Of a stretch of 64,000 bases of DNA, positions 47,670 to 60,048 are shown in pieces. The stretch lies in the NCBI GenBank assembly GCA_037974665.1, contig CM075769.1, positions 24,615,139 through 24,679,138 on the forward strand, read 5' to 3'. The position numbers and the translations under genes are program-made. Each line of letters opens with the position of its first letter. Position 1 is the stretch's first letter. The notes beneath the pieces are model-generated. The model was not told where the DNA came from. It was given only the letters and a program-made list of their open reading frames with translations, and made no database searches. The DNA is from Ehretia macrophylla (taxonomy: Eukaryota > Streptophyta > Magnoliopsida > Boraginales > Ehretiaceae).

Positions 47670-48970
47670 TTTTGATGTCAATACTTCTAATACGTGCTAA
47701 ATGTGCATTCATGAAATTTTCATCAAAAACGGAGTCAGAAATTTTATCGTCGATTTTTAGTGAATAGTGTTTTCGAAACACGTCCGCTATAATTTTGAAA
47801 ATGGTCTTTTTAACCCTTCTAGACCTAGTCCACGGACTTTAATAGACCTGTGTTTGATGAAAACGGTTTTAAAATCGGCTTAAGAATTTATTAGGGTTTT
47901 TACACCGACTTTTGCGAAAATCGAGTTTTAAGCCGACTCGGGTGAAATTATTAGATTGTAAAACTTCTTGTCACCTAAAAATAACTCACTTGAGATATCT
48001 TGGGGGTTGCATAATTATTTTTAACTTGGTGAGCAATAAAATGCAATTAAAGTCATTAAAAACACAAAAATACTAATTTAAATTAACTTTGACTTTAATT
48101 AATTATTTGACCTTATAAGCTAATGTCCTCAACACACACTCACACAACACAAAAACACACTCACACAACACAAAAACACCATCACACACACACACATTGC
48201 CGAGAGAAAAGAGGGAGAAAAGAGAAGAGAAAAACTCAAGCTTTCAATCCAATTTTTCAAAGAAAAACCTAGTTTTTGTCTGTGAAACTTCGCACCGACT
48301 TGGATTCTGCTTGTTGGGCACGCATAGCACGCATTCCTAGGCTTATATCGCATCTAAGGTGAGAGAAAAATTCTAGATCTCAAAATGTCATTTTTGTGTT
48401 TTTGCGTATAAATGAAGATTGAACCGTTAGAATTGAAATCTGATGTTAGATTATTGCTCCTTGCATGCTAGGGATCATTATATACTAATACTACGAGTTT
48501 CTGTCGGATATAGCATAATTTTTATTTTCCGGGTATTTAATTTTGATTAAAATGTTCAAAGTTGAATTAAATGAGTTGTGTTGATCAAAATCGATTGCCG
48601 TCGATTTCTAAATACTTGATAATTACGTATTAGCGCTGTTGTAATGCCGAATTTTCGATTACATTGTTTGTGTGAAAATCCGGAAAATCCAGCCATGACA
48701 TCTTAGGGTTTTAGGGTTATCGGGCATGATTTGGAGGTGTTATGGTGGATTTCCGAGAGGGCTAATGTAGTAGGTTGAATGGGTGAGTGATAGGAACTGA
48801 TTTGGCAATGTTTGGATTAGTAGATTGTAAGTTATGAATTTTAGAAGTTTAGGTTGTCATTCTTTAATTTCTTGAACGATGCCTTAGATGGTTGGGTAGT
48901 GTTCGAGTGATGAATGGTGAGTTGTTGATGAGTAATTTAGAGTTTAATTATGTATATTATGCATGTCCGG

Positions 48971-49517
48971 TTAGATGGCCTACTTTGTCATCTAACTACG
49001 TTGTTTGTTGTTTAATTTAATATTGATGTTATATTGATGTTATTGATTGATTATTATTGAATGCGGGAATCGGGCACTCTTGTTGCTGATCTCCCAATTG
49101 ATTGATTGATTGATGATTGATTGATGATTGATGATTATGGAGTCTTGGTATGTGTGTGCCACCTCTCGGGCAGCGTCAGGCTGTCGGGTTGATAACGGCA
49201 TGACTGCCATAGGCTACCCCCAGCTCGCATGACGGAGGTGTCATGGAGGGAGGGGCTAGTGAGGTACCTCGGGTGCGTGAGTAATGGGGAGTTATAAGAA
49301 GAACGGTTGAGATCGTGATGGCGTTTGGAGCTACACCAAATAGAGTATCCTTATTGATTGGTTATATAGTTATGTGATGATAGCATTATTTATGTTGTTG
49401 TGTGTTTACTTGCTCAAAGGACTAAATCCAAGGAGCGTAGTGAATACTGTCGAGATCTATCGGATCCTCACTGGGCTTATGTATATAAGCTCACTCTCTA
49501 TTATTGCATGTTTTCAG
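48971..49517 (+). other. Conserved LTR hairpin module, 3' LTR A4
   Basis: HP1 at 48971-48995 and HP3 at 49472-49493, same arms and loops as the 5' LTR; HP3 ends 24 nt before TTTCAG|G. Confidence 0.65.
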
Positions 49518-49618
49518 GTGTACTTTCACAAGATTACGGGTACGTGCCTCCTGAAGAGGAGAATGTGGAAAACGTGCCTTTCGTGGATGAGTCATATGTC
49601 CCTGAGTCTTATCCATGA
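49518..49618 (+). CDS. Short LTR-encoded peptide frame (3' LTR A4)
   Basis: Same frame as 42195-42295 with one amino-acid difference near the middle. Open upstream to a Met at 49400. Confidence 0.4.
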
Positions 49619-49926
49619 TTCTATGTTGTTAACTTAGCGGTTTTCTTTTGTTTAGGATTAAGTTGTAAATGTGTCTCAACTTATTTTTGAAATGTATGAT
49701 AAGGTTGAGGTATTGTATGTTATGTTGGAACGGAGGCGTATAACGAGGATGGTTTATTGTATAATATGATTGTGTTGTATGTTGTTGTTTGAATTAAGGA
49801 GTTGCTGGATGTATGATGTTTAATGAGGTTGGTTTGCAACCTCGGTGTCCTATTTACTGTCGTTATACTGCCGAAATTCCGTTGCGTCCTGACTGATCGT
49901 AGGTGGGGTCGAGTTGGGGCGTGACA

Positions 49927-49931
49927 CAACA
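49927..49931. repeat. Target-site duplication (right) of the whole A element
   Basis: CAACA, identical to 40243-40247. Integrase sequence of the F element resumes directly after it. Confidence 0.95.
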
Positions 49932-51170
49932 TTTCTGGTAGAACAATATGAAATGGGAGGTTGCTTAGTTTGTATCTAGATGTTTGACTTGTCAGCGGGT
50001 AAAAGCAGAACATCAACTACCCTTAGGGTTGCTTCAGCCATTGGCAATACCAGAATGGAAGTGGAAGCATATTACGATGGACTTCGTCACTAGTTTGCCT
50101 GGAACACCGGGAGGTAATGACGCGGTTTGGGTTATTGTGGACCATTTGACGAAGACATCTTATTTTATTCCGATGAGGATGGGAGATGAAGTTGCAAAGT
50201 TGACAGATCTTTATTTGGATCAGATTGTTACTCTTCATGGAATTCCATCTTGTGTTGTCTCTAATCGAGATCCTCGGTTTACTTCTCGATTGTGGGAGAA
50301 ACTTCAGGAGACTTTGGGTACTCAGTTAAACTTTAGTACAACGTATCATCCACAGACCGACGATTAGTCTGAGCGGACTATTCAGATTCTGGAGGATATA
50401 CTTAGGGCTTGTGTTCTGGACTTCGGGAAGAACTGAGAGAAACATCTATCACTTGTTGAGTTTGCCTATAACAATAGTTATCAAGCTACTATTGGGATGA
50501 CACCTTATGCAGCTCTCTACGGCCGTAAGAGCCGATCACCTTTGTATTGGGATAAAGTATTGGAGATGAAGGCTGTTGATCCGACTATTATGCCAGAACT
50601 TCTAGAGAAGATTGAGAACATTTAGTTGATCAGGTAGAGAATACTGACAACGCAGAGTAGATATAAAAGTTATGCTGATAAGCGCCGTCGGGATTTGGAG
50701 TTTGCAGTCGGGGACCGAGTTTTCTTGAAATTGTCTCCTCGAAAGGGGTTTGCTCGTTATAGTAAAGGTGGTAAGATGAGTCCAAGGTTTTTAGGGCCAT
50801 TTGAGATTACTGGTAGGGTTAGCAAGTTGGCGTGTCGGTTAGCTTTACTGGAGAATTTCTCTAATGTACATGATGTTTTTCATGTATCTACTTTAAGGAA
50901 GTATTATCCAGATCCTTCTCATATTCTTGAACCAGAGCCGTTACAGCTTCGTGAGAATCTGACTTATAATGAGCAGCTGATTCGTATTCTAGATCAGATG
51001 GAACAGGAGTTGAGATCGAAGAAGATTCCGATGGTCAAAGTGTTATGGAAGCATCACGGAATTGAGGAAGCTACTTGGGAGATGAGAGATCAGATGCAGC
51101 AGCAGTATCCAGATCTGTTCTATTCAGCAAGTAAGAATTTCGAGGACGAAATTTCTTTAAGGGGGGAGAA

Positions 51171-51402
51171 TGTGAAACCCCAGATTTTACATTTGCATAG
51201 AATTACGTGTTTTGACCTGTTTACGTGTTATGTGAGTTAGAATGCACTAATTCTGTGATTTATATTTCTATTACATGATATGTGTTCATTCATGAAATTT
51301 TCATCAAAATCGGCATTAGAAATTTTATCGTCGGTTTTTATGAATAGTATTTTGAACACACGTCTGTTAAAATTTTTACACGGGTGTTTTAAACATCTTA
51401 AA
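51171..51402 (+). mobile_element. LTR F3, incomplete third LTR of the F tandem
   Basis: Starts TGTGAAACCCCAG directly after a polypurine tract (51159-51170) and matches the first 230 bp or so of F1, then homology ends. Confidence 0.85.
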
Positions 51403-52326
51403 AAATCACTTTAGCTTCTTTCTTCAATTATTTATCGTTTTGGCTCCAAATTGAGGATTCAATACACAACTGGGATTAGAATCAAGCTGTAAACATTATT
51501 TTCTACGGATTCAAACTTGTTTTATGGGGAAGTTTATCTTATTTTTCTCTCGTAATTTTGGCTTAATTTGTTTGAACATGACTGAATAATTCATAGCTTA
51601 GGGTAGAATTCTATGTAATAGTCTTGATTCTATGGTCTTAGACTTGGATTTATTATTTTGATGCTTAATATATTTTTATGATTTATGTTCTTCATTAATT
51701 ATTGTCTATTATCTCGTTATGCTTGTAGCTAATGTATGCTAGATACTTTTATGCTAAATCATATAAAATATATATTTGGGATTTATTACAAAAATTATAG
51801 GTTGTACCATAGTTTTTCTACACTTAATTTATTAACGTATTATCGTAGGATTTTAGGACAAATCTACACTCTGGCTAGATAAAGGACTTGGAGATAGCAT
51901 TGCACCTTTAAACTAGGTTTGACTCGTTAATTAATTAGACATAGGTGATTAATTAATCAATTAGGCTTGTAGTCTAATTCCGCATTAGAATAGGAAAATC
52001 CTAAGTTCGAGCCTAGAATTCAAGCTTTGCATAGGAATCCAATCCCTAAACATTTTCCAATTATGATCAAACCTCAATCTTAGCTCTCATATTTAGCTTT
52101 AGTTTAATTTTATTTTCATTAGCTTTAGTTGAAAATTCAAATTCACCATTTAATTTACTGCAATTCTTAAGAATTTTACACTTACTTTTCCATAGAACTT
52201 TCAAATCGCCTCCCTGTGGATTCGACCTCGCATTAAGCACACTACACTACAATCACTCGTGCACTTGCGAGTTAAAACTTGTCTTAGAATTGATCTTAAT
52301 TTATACCCTAAGATAAGCACCCATCA
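51403..52326 (+). mobile_element. LTR remnant of a different family (Tat/Athila-like guess)
   Basis: The end region has CCTCCCTGTGGATTCGACCT followed by CGTGCACTTGCGAG, wording I associate with LTR 3' ends of plant Tat/Athila-type elements. There is no coding motif and the left end is not definable. The family name is recalled, not demonstrated. Confidence 0.4.
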
Positions 52327-53342
52327 ACCACCTAGCATTAAACCAACTTAGCATGCATTTAATACATCACAAGGGAAGCCCAAAAGCCACCCAAAACATG
52401 GCTGACCAACACCGGGAACCCCACTGCCGGTACTGGAAAATCCAACCGCCAATACCCCTTATGTTTGCACTTTTTCGAATTATCAAGCTCATATGCAATG
52501 CTAGGTTCATAAAGTAACATGTATAGACTTTAAACATATGCTAGGAATCAAGTTTAAACTCAAATTTAGCCATTTAACTCAACATGCAACCCATACAATC
52601 CAACTACAACAAGCTATAGTTTATACAAGCCAATATTCAAGTAAATTGTTCTCTAAGTCCTACTTAGCAAGAATCAAGAGCATTAATAGCAATATAAAGC
52701 ATATACCTATACATATAATGAAAATGCTTCAACTTTAAATCATGAGTTTCGCAAAGCCCTTCACATTTTCCGGAAACTAAAGCCAAAATAAGGTACTAGG
52801 AAGCTAGAAGACGCTAATACAAGCTCAAAAAAGGTTGGTTTGGCCTTTGATCTTTCTTATTTGCTTCAATTTTGCACAAAATAACCTAGGTTTTACTATT
52901 CACTTTAGCTTGCTTGGGTCGGCTGAAGAAGGAGAGAAAAGAAGATGTTTTGGCTTTTGTTTTGTGTTATTTGGTTAAGTAGTGGTCAAAATATGGGTCA
53001 ATGCAAGGTCAAATGCAAATAAAAGGTCCAAATGACTAAGTTAGCCTTTTATTTTGCTTCTAATTTTAATTCTAACACTCTAGTAAATGTCTAAGGTGAT
53101 AAAAGACTAACTTAGGCATAATTTTAACTAGCATTTACAAGTTTACCCCTATGTGGTCAAAGAAGACAAAAGGTCAACAATTAGCAATTCAAACGGATTT
53201 TAAATGCACATTTAACCTACTGAACATAAGTAAATCATATAATTCCATATATTAGGTACTAAATTAAATGAACACATAATTTTTGCACATAAAAATCAAA
53301 TAAACACGTAATTTATACAAAAAGTCAAACTCGAGTCTTACA
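52327..53342 (-). mobile_element. Incomplete minus-strand LTR J
   Basis: On the minus strand it starts TGTAAGACTCGAG at 53342 and shows the usual A/T block, AC-rich leader and GA-rich tract (52920-52990). The later part with hairpin module and LTR end is not recognisable. A block near 52415-52450 with CGGGAACCCCACTGCCGGT recalls 22391-22435 in LTR H. Confidence 0.5.
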
Positions 53343-53422
53343 GCATTGACCTTCGCACCACCAAGAATAAAAATGACGTTGATCTCATCATGAGTAGCTT
53401 CAACCGTCTTCTCAGCCTGAGG
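53343..53422 (-). other. 80-bp segment between two minus-strand LTRs
   Basis: Lies between the end of LTR D' and the start of LTR J on the minus strand. One minus frame reads AEKTVEATHDEINVIFILGG, unlike gag or pol motifs I know. No primer site or clear polypurine tract. Confidence 0.4.
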
Positions 53423-55059
53423 TGTAATACCCTGATCCCTCACGAGACCGGAACCCCGATCCAAATCTCGAGGTCATAAAAACGAGAAAAAACGAACCGA
53501 GTTTTTCCTGTTTCTAGGCCTATCCACAAACCTGCACACAGAAGAAATAGCCAAAGCAACATACCAACATTCATAACATAACTTTCCAAGTACCTAAGGC
53601 TATCCGAGCCTTTCTACTATAACAAAATGTAACATACAAACATGCATTTCATTTACTATTGAAATTCTATGTCATAAATCCTCTTATCTTATCACTCTAA
53701 TCTTATTTACTTAACATTCTTATATTTTAAGTCAATCATCCCACACAAACATGCGAGCCATCTAAGCAATTAAAGAAAAACTCAAAAGTTATTACATGCC
53801 AGCTATTAACTATTAAATCTTACAAGACTTTAATACAACCCTCTGAATCAAATACATTTACATACAAAACCTCTATGATCACAAAGTAGATCACAAGCTA
53901 AGCTATTCAAATACTTTACATAAATTCACATATATCAATCAGTAAAAGGTAAAACATCCAATCATGGAGACTCTCGAGCCTTCTCCCTATCAACCTCTGA
54001 AGGCACTGAACCTGAAATGGTTAGAAAAAGAGGAATGAACAACCATTGTTGCCCAGTGAGGGAGGAAAACAGATAATCGAGGAGTTTGGAAAACTATTCA
54101 TGCAATGCAAATAAGTTAGCGAATCTAAAAACATAAAACTCTCACTCAAGACAAACAAGTTAATCAATACATTAAAAGAACTAACTTAAACTATTATAAC
54201 AAATAAACAATTAAAGACTTGTAATGAACTATAGCTAAGTAATAAGTTACATATAAACAATAGAAAATGAACAACACAATCACATACGAACCACATCATC
54301 ACAATAGAATCAACTAATAATACCAATTAAATAACTTTTAAGTAAATAATACAATCATTGGTAACTCTACAAGGATTTAGGGCCCATGTGAGAGTTACCC
54401 AAAAGGATACGATCTCAATAACTCCAAACACTCCAAAGTCTTGATCGCGATCACCAACCTCAATCCACGAACCACGAACACGATCAATGTGCAGTATAAA
54501 CCTAAAATACTCCAGTGGGTGTACTTCGGATGTACCCCAAAATCTTATGACCCAAAACCCCCTGGCGATCTCCGAACCATGCGAGAGTGGGATTAGGAAC
54601 TATGGTAGCCGAGGTATACCGGCAAGCCTGATACCGCCCGATTTCCCAGACACTACCATGCCCAAATGGTTGCGCAACCATAATACAATTCTATACGATA
54701 ATATAATATTTCAATAACAATTATAATCACACAATTAGATAAATACATAAGCTAGTAAGCACACAATGAGGACAATAAAATAGGTTGTCCTCGCACATAA
54801 GCAATTATAATCAATATAACTTTAAACATGTTCTAACCCAATAAAATAGCTCAAACACTTATTATCCACACATTAACTATCATAATACAAAGCAATAAAT
54901 CAATTAAGATGTCAAGTAAGATGAATCTCTCACCTTAAGATAGCCAAAGGATACAAGAACTAGCGTTAATCTACTCTCAAACACCTTGGACTGGCTTAAT
55001 CAATTAAACCCTAGCATGTAGTAGAACACACACTTATCACAAGAAATCTCATAGATGTA
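53423..55059 (-). mobile_element. Incomplete minus-strand LTR D' (relative of LTR D)
   Basis: On the minus strand it ends GGGATCAGGGTATTACA, close to the D end. 53590-53720 matches the region after the acceptor in D. A donor-like CTTAAG|GTGAG lies at about 54937, the hairpin module at 54012-54792 and acceptor TTTCAG|G at 54012. The start is missing where the D element begins. Confidence 0.7.
54012..54792 (-). other. Conserved LTR hairpin module, LTR D' (minus)
   Basis: Read on the minus strand: HP1 GAGGACAAC, loop CTATTTT, ATTGTCCTC (54768-54792); closing stem TGGTAG/CTACCA (54653-54658 and 54603-54608) around CGGGCGGTATCAGGCTTGCC; HP4 GGGGTAC/GTACACCC (54517-54538); HP3 TGGGCAAC, loop AATG, GTTGTTCA (54036-54055, eight pairs with two G.U), ending 23 nt before TTTCAG|G. 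TTCTAACC precedes the acceptor, a good branch-site match. Confidence 0.65.
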
Positions 55060-58000
55060 TGTGACGCCCCGCACTTAGTAGATAGTGCATAACACCTGTT
55101 TGCATATGATTATGTGCTTAATAAAGTGTTTATGTTAAGTTTATGGCATTTTAAGGAAGGTTACTATTCATTTACATTTTTTTATTGTTTTATTTCCTTG
55201 TTTTTAAATTTTTCCCATAATACTTGACATTTAGGAGGCATGAGAAAATTGAAATACTTGCATAACATGTCGGGAAGGCGAGTAGATAAAATGTTTTGTG
55301 TGTTGCAATGAATAGTAAATTTCAGCATTTTAGTTTTAGCTTTTAATTGATTTTTCTTTGCATTGAACTTAACTTAACCAAAATAAAACAAACTCACACA
55401 CACACATACACCACTAAATGGTTATAACACAAACACACACACAAAATACAAACAAAAATATACTCTTCACACATACAAGCCAAAAATCAGCCAAAGAGAG
55501 AAAGAAAAATGAAGAGCAAACCGTGGGAGGAGAAAGAGAGAAGAGAAGGAAGAAGAAGAGGAAAAAGGGTGGAATATCTCAACCTTGCATCCTAGCTTGT
55601 TTTTGGTAAGCTATTTCATGGTTTTGTGCATTTATTTAGTTAAACCTAACTTTGGCAAATTTTGAGATTTGATATAAATGCTTATTTTTATGGTTTTAAT
55701 TACTTCTAATGGTGTTTATCATGATAGTAGAACATTCTTTTGTGCTTTGCTTAGTTGTTTAGCCATTGAAATGCCTATAGGATAGTTGGAGAAGATGATG
55801 AATACTGTTGTGAATAGTAAATTTTAAAAATTAGGATTTTTCGATCTAAATTGTATTTTATCGCTTTGGTTATGTGCCATGAATGCTTAGAAGGATAAAT
55901 GTATCATTTAAATGGATTTAACATTGCTAGAACTGAGATATTTGAGTTGGAACATAAAGGGATTGTTTTGTGCAATTGGGTCGTTTGGATGATTTGAGTG
56001 TTTGTAGAACTTCATTGTGATTGGTTGATGATTATAGAGTGCCTAGTAAGCTCGTGGTATTCTCTCGTGGCTTGGTAACTAGTTAATATAGCTAGAATTG
56101 AAAAATCTTGATTGGAGCTTAAAGGGGTCGTTTGAATGAAGTGTTGACCAGGCACTTTTTGAGTGGTTATATGGTCTTAGATAGGCTAGAAAGTGATTGT
56201 GGTGCGATTATGATGTTGATTGAGTGATCGGTTAAGATAGCTGTAGTTCAAATGGGCAATGGGGCAAATAAGAGTTTTGAGCTAAACGTGGGTTAAAGTG
56301 TGATTTCGTGTGATTTAAGCGCATCATAAAGTGTCTATAAGTATGTGGTGAAGTTGGTTTACGAGTCTCGTATCTTAAATAGAGTGGGTAGCTTGAGGAA
56401 GTTGGCTAAATAAATAGTATTTTGTTGAATTAAAGGTTAATGCTTGATTTGATGCTTCTAGTGGGTGCCATAGGTGTTAAAATACTGAATTAAGGCTTGG
56501 AATTGCCAGAATATGGCTAGAACTTGGAGTGGGTTGATTGAGCATAAAAGGGCCATTTGTGTGGTTTTTGGGTCGTATGAGTGTTGTGTGTGTTTATAGA
56601 GCTTGATTGTGGTTCATAAGTGATTGTGAGGTGTCTAAAGTGCCTATAATGTGCATTCGATGGTAGATGGCTAGTTCTATAGTTATGGAGCAAAAGGGGC
56701 TAAATGAAAGAAAGTTAGTTGATTGTTGGCATTTGAATGTGGATTGATTAGTTGAGTGGTTTAATGAACTTGATTGGAATTTGGGGTTAATCGGGGAAAC
56801 AAAGATGATCGAAATGCATGGATAGATAGGTAGTTGAGTTTTATGAACATTGGTGTGCCATGTGTATTCTATTAAGATTTGGGTGTTTGATTGGAGTTCT
56901 TTGAATTCTTTGGGTGTTCCTTGAATATTAAGTGTTTGATTTTTGTGTGGGGTGTATTGATTTGAGTTAAGTGGAATATGGAGTGGTTTTGGTAAAGTAG
57001 GATATGTATAGGTGAATGCTTGAATTTGGTATGAATTGGAGCTTTGAGCTAAAGTAATGGTTGCTAGGTATATTGCTATCTTGAGGGAATATGATTAGTT
57101 AAATTCCTTTGAGTCGAGTATGTGTTAATTGCATATAGATTCCTATCGTGAGTTGGATTGCATGTATACTTTATCTTGAATTGAGTGAAAATAAATGTTC
57201 TCTTGTTTATATTGATTGTATAGCTATTATTGGTATTCTATTGCCTACTTGTAAGAATGTTAAGTGTACTTGTATTAGAATATAGATGTTTGAAGAGATT
57301 CTGGAAGTAAGGGCTATCTAGTTATGATTTATAAAATGTATAGTTGCGTGGATTGAATATGCTTTATGGTTTGTTCTAACTGCTAATGTTTATATGTCTA
57401 TCAAATTGTGAGATTAATAAAAGAATGTTAATGTGTTAGTTAAGTAGCGAATGTAATGTATGCTAATTAATGTAATGTATTTGATAGTTACGTTAGTTCA
57501 ATGGAATCAAATGGAAATGAATAAGTTAATGGAGTTATGAACTAGCTTTAGTTGAGAGTAAATGTGGAAACCACTTGTAGAATGAATGTATAACTTCTTA
57601 TGCAAATAGTTGATTGTATTATGTGGTGGTAATTGAAGGAAATAGTGCATTCAGAGAATATTTAAAGGAGTTCTTGGCTAAATTCTCACAGGTTTGGTTT
57701 TAAAAGGCAAGGGATTCTTTTTACTTCAAATCTTAATTGATTTATTGATTTGCATTATAATGAATATTGTGTGGCTAATATGTGTGATTGAGCTATTTTA
57801 TTGAATTAGAATATGTCTAAAGTTATATTGATTATAATTGGTTGTGTGCGAGGACAACCTCTTTTGTTGTTCTCATTGTCTGCTTATTGGCTTATGTACT
57901 TATCGAATTGTGTGTTTATAATTATTATTGAAATATTATATTATCATATCGAATCGTATCGTGGTTGCACAACCATTTGGGCATGGTAGTGTCGAGGAAC

Positions 58001-58967
58001 TCCGGGCGGCATTGGGCTTGTCGATGTACCTCAGCTACCACCCACTAGAGTGATTAGGGTTATGCTTGCATTGTTATGGAGTGACTGGGGTTATATGACT
58101 ACGATGGAGAATTTGGAGTGTTTGGGGATATGTGATTGTAATAGAGACTTTGAAGTGTTTGGGAATTATCGAAATCGTATCATTTCGGTATGTGTCGTAT
58201 TTAATTGCTTAATTGTTTCTTATTGTTTTGTTACTGTTTTCTTGTGATAACTGTTCCCCTCCCTCACTGAGTATACATGTATTGTATGCTCACCTCTCTT
58301 TTCTAACACTTTTCAGGTAAGACAAGTTTTGTTCTTTCGAAGTTTGTGGTTCAGGAGGCTTGGGGAGTCTTCTTGATTTCTTGTTGCTAGCTTGGATTTG
58401 GTTGTTGCTTGAGTAAATTGTAAATGGTTATGTATATTCTTTTGAGAGTATTAGTGTCTTGTGTATAGTTGTTATTGTAATATGCATAAGTGTTATTTTG
58501 AGTTAGAGGTCTTGTATGTATTGATGTTTGCTTTGGAAGATTGTAATTTAATGTTGAAGACTTGTATGATTTAGTAGTTAATAGATGGCCTGTAATAACT
58601 TTAGTGCATTTTTTAAAATGCTTAGATGGCTCGTATGCTTGTGTGGGATGATTGACTTAAAATATAAGAATGTTAAATGGATAAAATTAGAGTGGTAAGA
58701 TAAGCGGACTTATGACAAAGATTTTCAATAGTTAATGAAATGCATGCTTGTATGTTATATTTTGTTATAATAGTAAGGCTCGAATGGCCTTATAGATTTG
58801 GAAAGTTGTGAGATGAGTGTTGTGCATTGTCTTTGTGGCTTTTTAATTTGCGCACAGGAGTGAGATTAGTCCTAGAAATAGGGAAAACTCCATCTGTTTT
58901 TTCTCGTTTTTCGTGACTTCAGGTTTTGGATCGGGGCTTCGGTCTTGTGAGGGATCGAGGTGTTACA
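55060..58967 (+). mobile_element. 5' LTR of element D
   Basis: 3,908 bp from TGTGACGCCCC to GGTGTTACA. CA-rich leader (55390-55480), GA tract (55530-55570), donor-like TTG|GTAAGC at 55605/55606, acceptor TTTCAG|G at 58316 (intron-like length 2,711 nt), with TTCTAACAC before it. It is the longest LTR here; extra length lies in the intron-like part. Confidence 0.8.
57850..58316 (+). other. Conserved LTR hairpin module, LTR D
   Basis: HP1 GAGGACAAC, loop CTCTTTT, GTTGTTCTC (57850-57874). Closing stem TGGTAG (57984-57989)/CTACCA (58035-58040) around CGGGCGGCATTGGGCTTG. HP3 TGAGTATAC, loop ATGTATT, GTATGCTCA (58268-58292, nine pairs, one G.U), ending 24 nt before TTTCAG|G. Confidence 0.65.
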
Positions 58968-58969
58968 AT

Positions 58970-58981
58970 TGGTATCACAAC
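58970..58981 (+). promoter_or_regulatory. Primer-binding-site-like sequence of element D
   Basis: TGGTATCACAAC, two bases after the LTR. It shares the first eight bases with the initiator-Met type seen elsewhere here and then differs. Confidence 0.6.
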
Positions 58982-59819
58982 TTAGATAGCTCTTAGTCGG
59001 GACAGGGTCCTCAGTCTGTCAGGTAGCAACCCTCGAGTGCGTGCATGTGGAATGTGTTTTGTTTAGGCATATGCTTGCATGTGAGGCTTGTGTGACTCTG
59101 CATGAATATGTGTACTTGTGTGGCTTTGAATGAAATATGTAAACTTATGTGAATTATTGTGCAATAAATTATGACTAATTGCTATGTGCCAATATGTGAC
59201 TACGTGTACTTCTGTATGGTATATTTGTTAAGTATGTGTACTTTATATGCTTTCCATGGCATGCATACATATATTACCCCTTTCACTGGTAAGTAAACTC
59301 TCCCCTATAAAGAGAAGATCAAAGGCCTATCTGAGTTCGTGACTAGTATTCATTTTGCTTTCATATCTGGCAATGGGAATTTGACTATGGGGATTCTTAT
59401 TCGGTGCTTTCTTGGAATTCTCGGAGGTACTCTTATTGGACTTCTTATTCTTATTTGGTATTTATACTTATTGGTCTTCTCGGGAGTTCTATTTGGAAGT
59501 TCTTATTTGGCGTATTCTTCCGAATTATTATTAGTATTCCCTCGGCGCTACTAGATGGGATTTTTATATGATGCTTATATTTGAATTTCTAATTGGTATT
59601 TTCATAGGAGCTTCTATTGGGCTACCTTACTCGGAATTCCTTTTGTGAAATTTTTGTATTCCCAGTGGATTTCTTAGTGGTAATATCATGGGTATTCTTG
59701 TTGGTAATCTTGGTAGTACACTTCTTCAACGATGGTTCCGATTAGAACTATTACAACATATGTAGAGATACTTTTGAAAGAAGAATTGTGCAGGTACAAT
59801 TGTTTGAAAGAAAGGAGAG
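58982..59819 (+). other. Non-coding interior of element D
   Basis: No gag, protease, RT or integrase motif in any frame. The first part is a TGTG-rich leader. From about 59390 it holds loose repeats of TTCTTATTGGTATTCTCGG type. It ends with AAGAATTGTGCAGGTACAATT and a purine tract (59807-59819). The hydrophobic frame at 59339-59554 comes from the T-rich repeats. Confidence 0.65.
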
Positions 59820-60048
59820 TGTGACGCCCCGGACTTAGTAGATAATGCATAACGCCTATTTGCATATGATTATGGAGTGACTGGGGTGATGTGATTGTGA
59901 TAGAGAATTTGGAGTGTTTGGGGATATGTGATTGTGATGGAGACTTTGGAGTGTTTGGGGATTATCGAAATCGTATCCTTTCGGTATGTGTGGTATTTAA
60001 TTGTTTAATTGTTTCTTATTGTTTCGTTGCTATTTTCTTGTGATAATT

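Larger units (their letters stand above)
40248..49926 (+). mobile_element. Young, whole-looking Ty3/gypsy chromovirus (family A)
   Basis: 9,679 bp with two 2,356-bp LTRs, primer-binding site, one continuous gag-pol frame, polypurine tract and a perfect 5-bp target duplication. The LTRs differ at about ten sites by eye (about 0.4 percent). With the often-used plant LTR rate of 1.3e-8 per site per year this suggests insertion roughly 0.15-0.2 million years ago. The chromodomain and overall order place it with Tekay/Del-type chromoviruses. I see no break in the main frame. Whether it is active cannot be told from sequence. Confidence 0.95.
47571..49926 (+). mobile_element. 3' LTR of the whole A element (A4)
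   Basis: 2,356 bp, the same length as the 5' LTR, with about ten substitutions by eye. Donor-like TAAG|GTGAG is at 48358/48359 and acceptor at 49517, again 1,159 nt apart. Confidence 0.95.
36763..51170 (+). pseudogene. Gag-pol remnant, second F interior (broken, split by whole A element)
   Basis: The left part (36763-40247) holds gag starting [14 protein letters not shown] knuckles (about 37829), protease, RT with FIDDILVY (about 39113), RNase H with IYSD (about 39550) and the start of the integrase zinc region. The right part (49932-51170) holds the rest of the integrase, from TCQRVK through MDFVTSLPG (about 50077), and the chromodomain (about 50960-51115). The split is the A element insertion. 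About fifteen or more breaks besides. The 3' frame again runs past the polypurine tract into the LTR (to 51240). Confidence 0.88.
26634..51402 (+). mobile_element. Family-F tandem array: LTR-interior-LTR-interior-LTR
   Basis: Three LTRs of one family (26634-29079, 34029-36479, and 51171-51402 incomplete) bracket two gag-pol interiors. Each interior starts with its own primer-binding site and ends with a polypurine tract. The middle LTR is shared. Such chains are known to form by unequal recombination between LTRs of related copies. The second interior hosts the whole A element at 40248-49926. Both interiors are broken. Confidence 0.85.

Noticed and set aside
53264-53464. Minus-strand 66-codon ORF as a possible gene
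   Set aside because: It spans the end of one LTR, an 80-bp scrap and the start of another, so it is a chance frame across junctions.
59339-59554. 71-codon hydrophobic ORF that looks like a membrane protein
   Set aside because: The hydrophobicity follows from T-rich TTCTTATTGG-type repeats in the interior of element D. No start context or homology.
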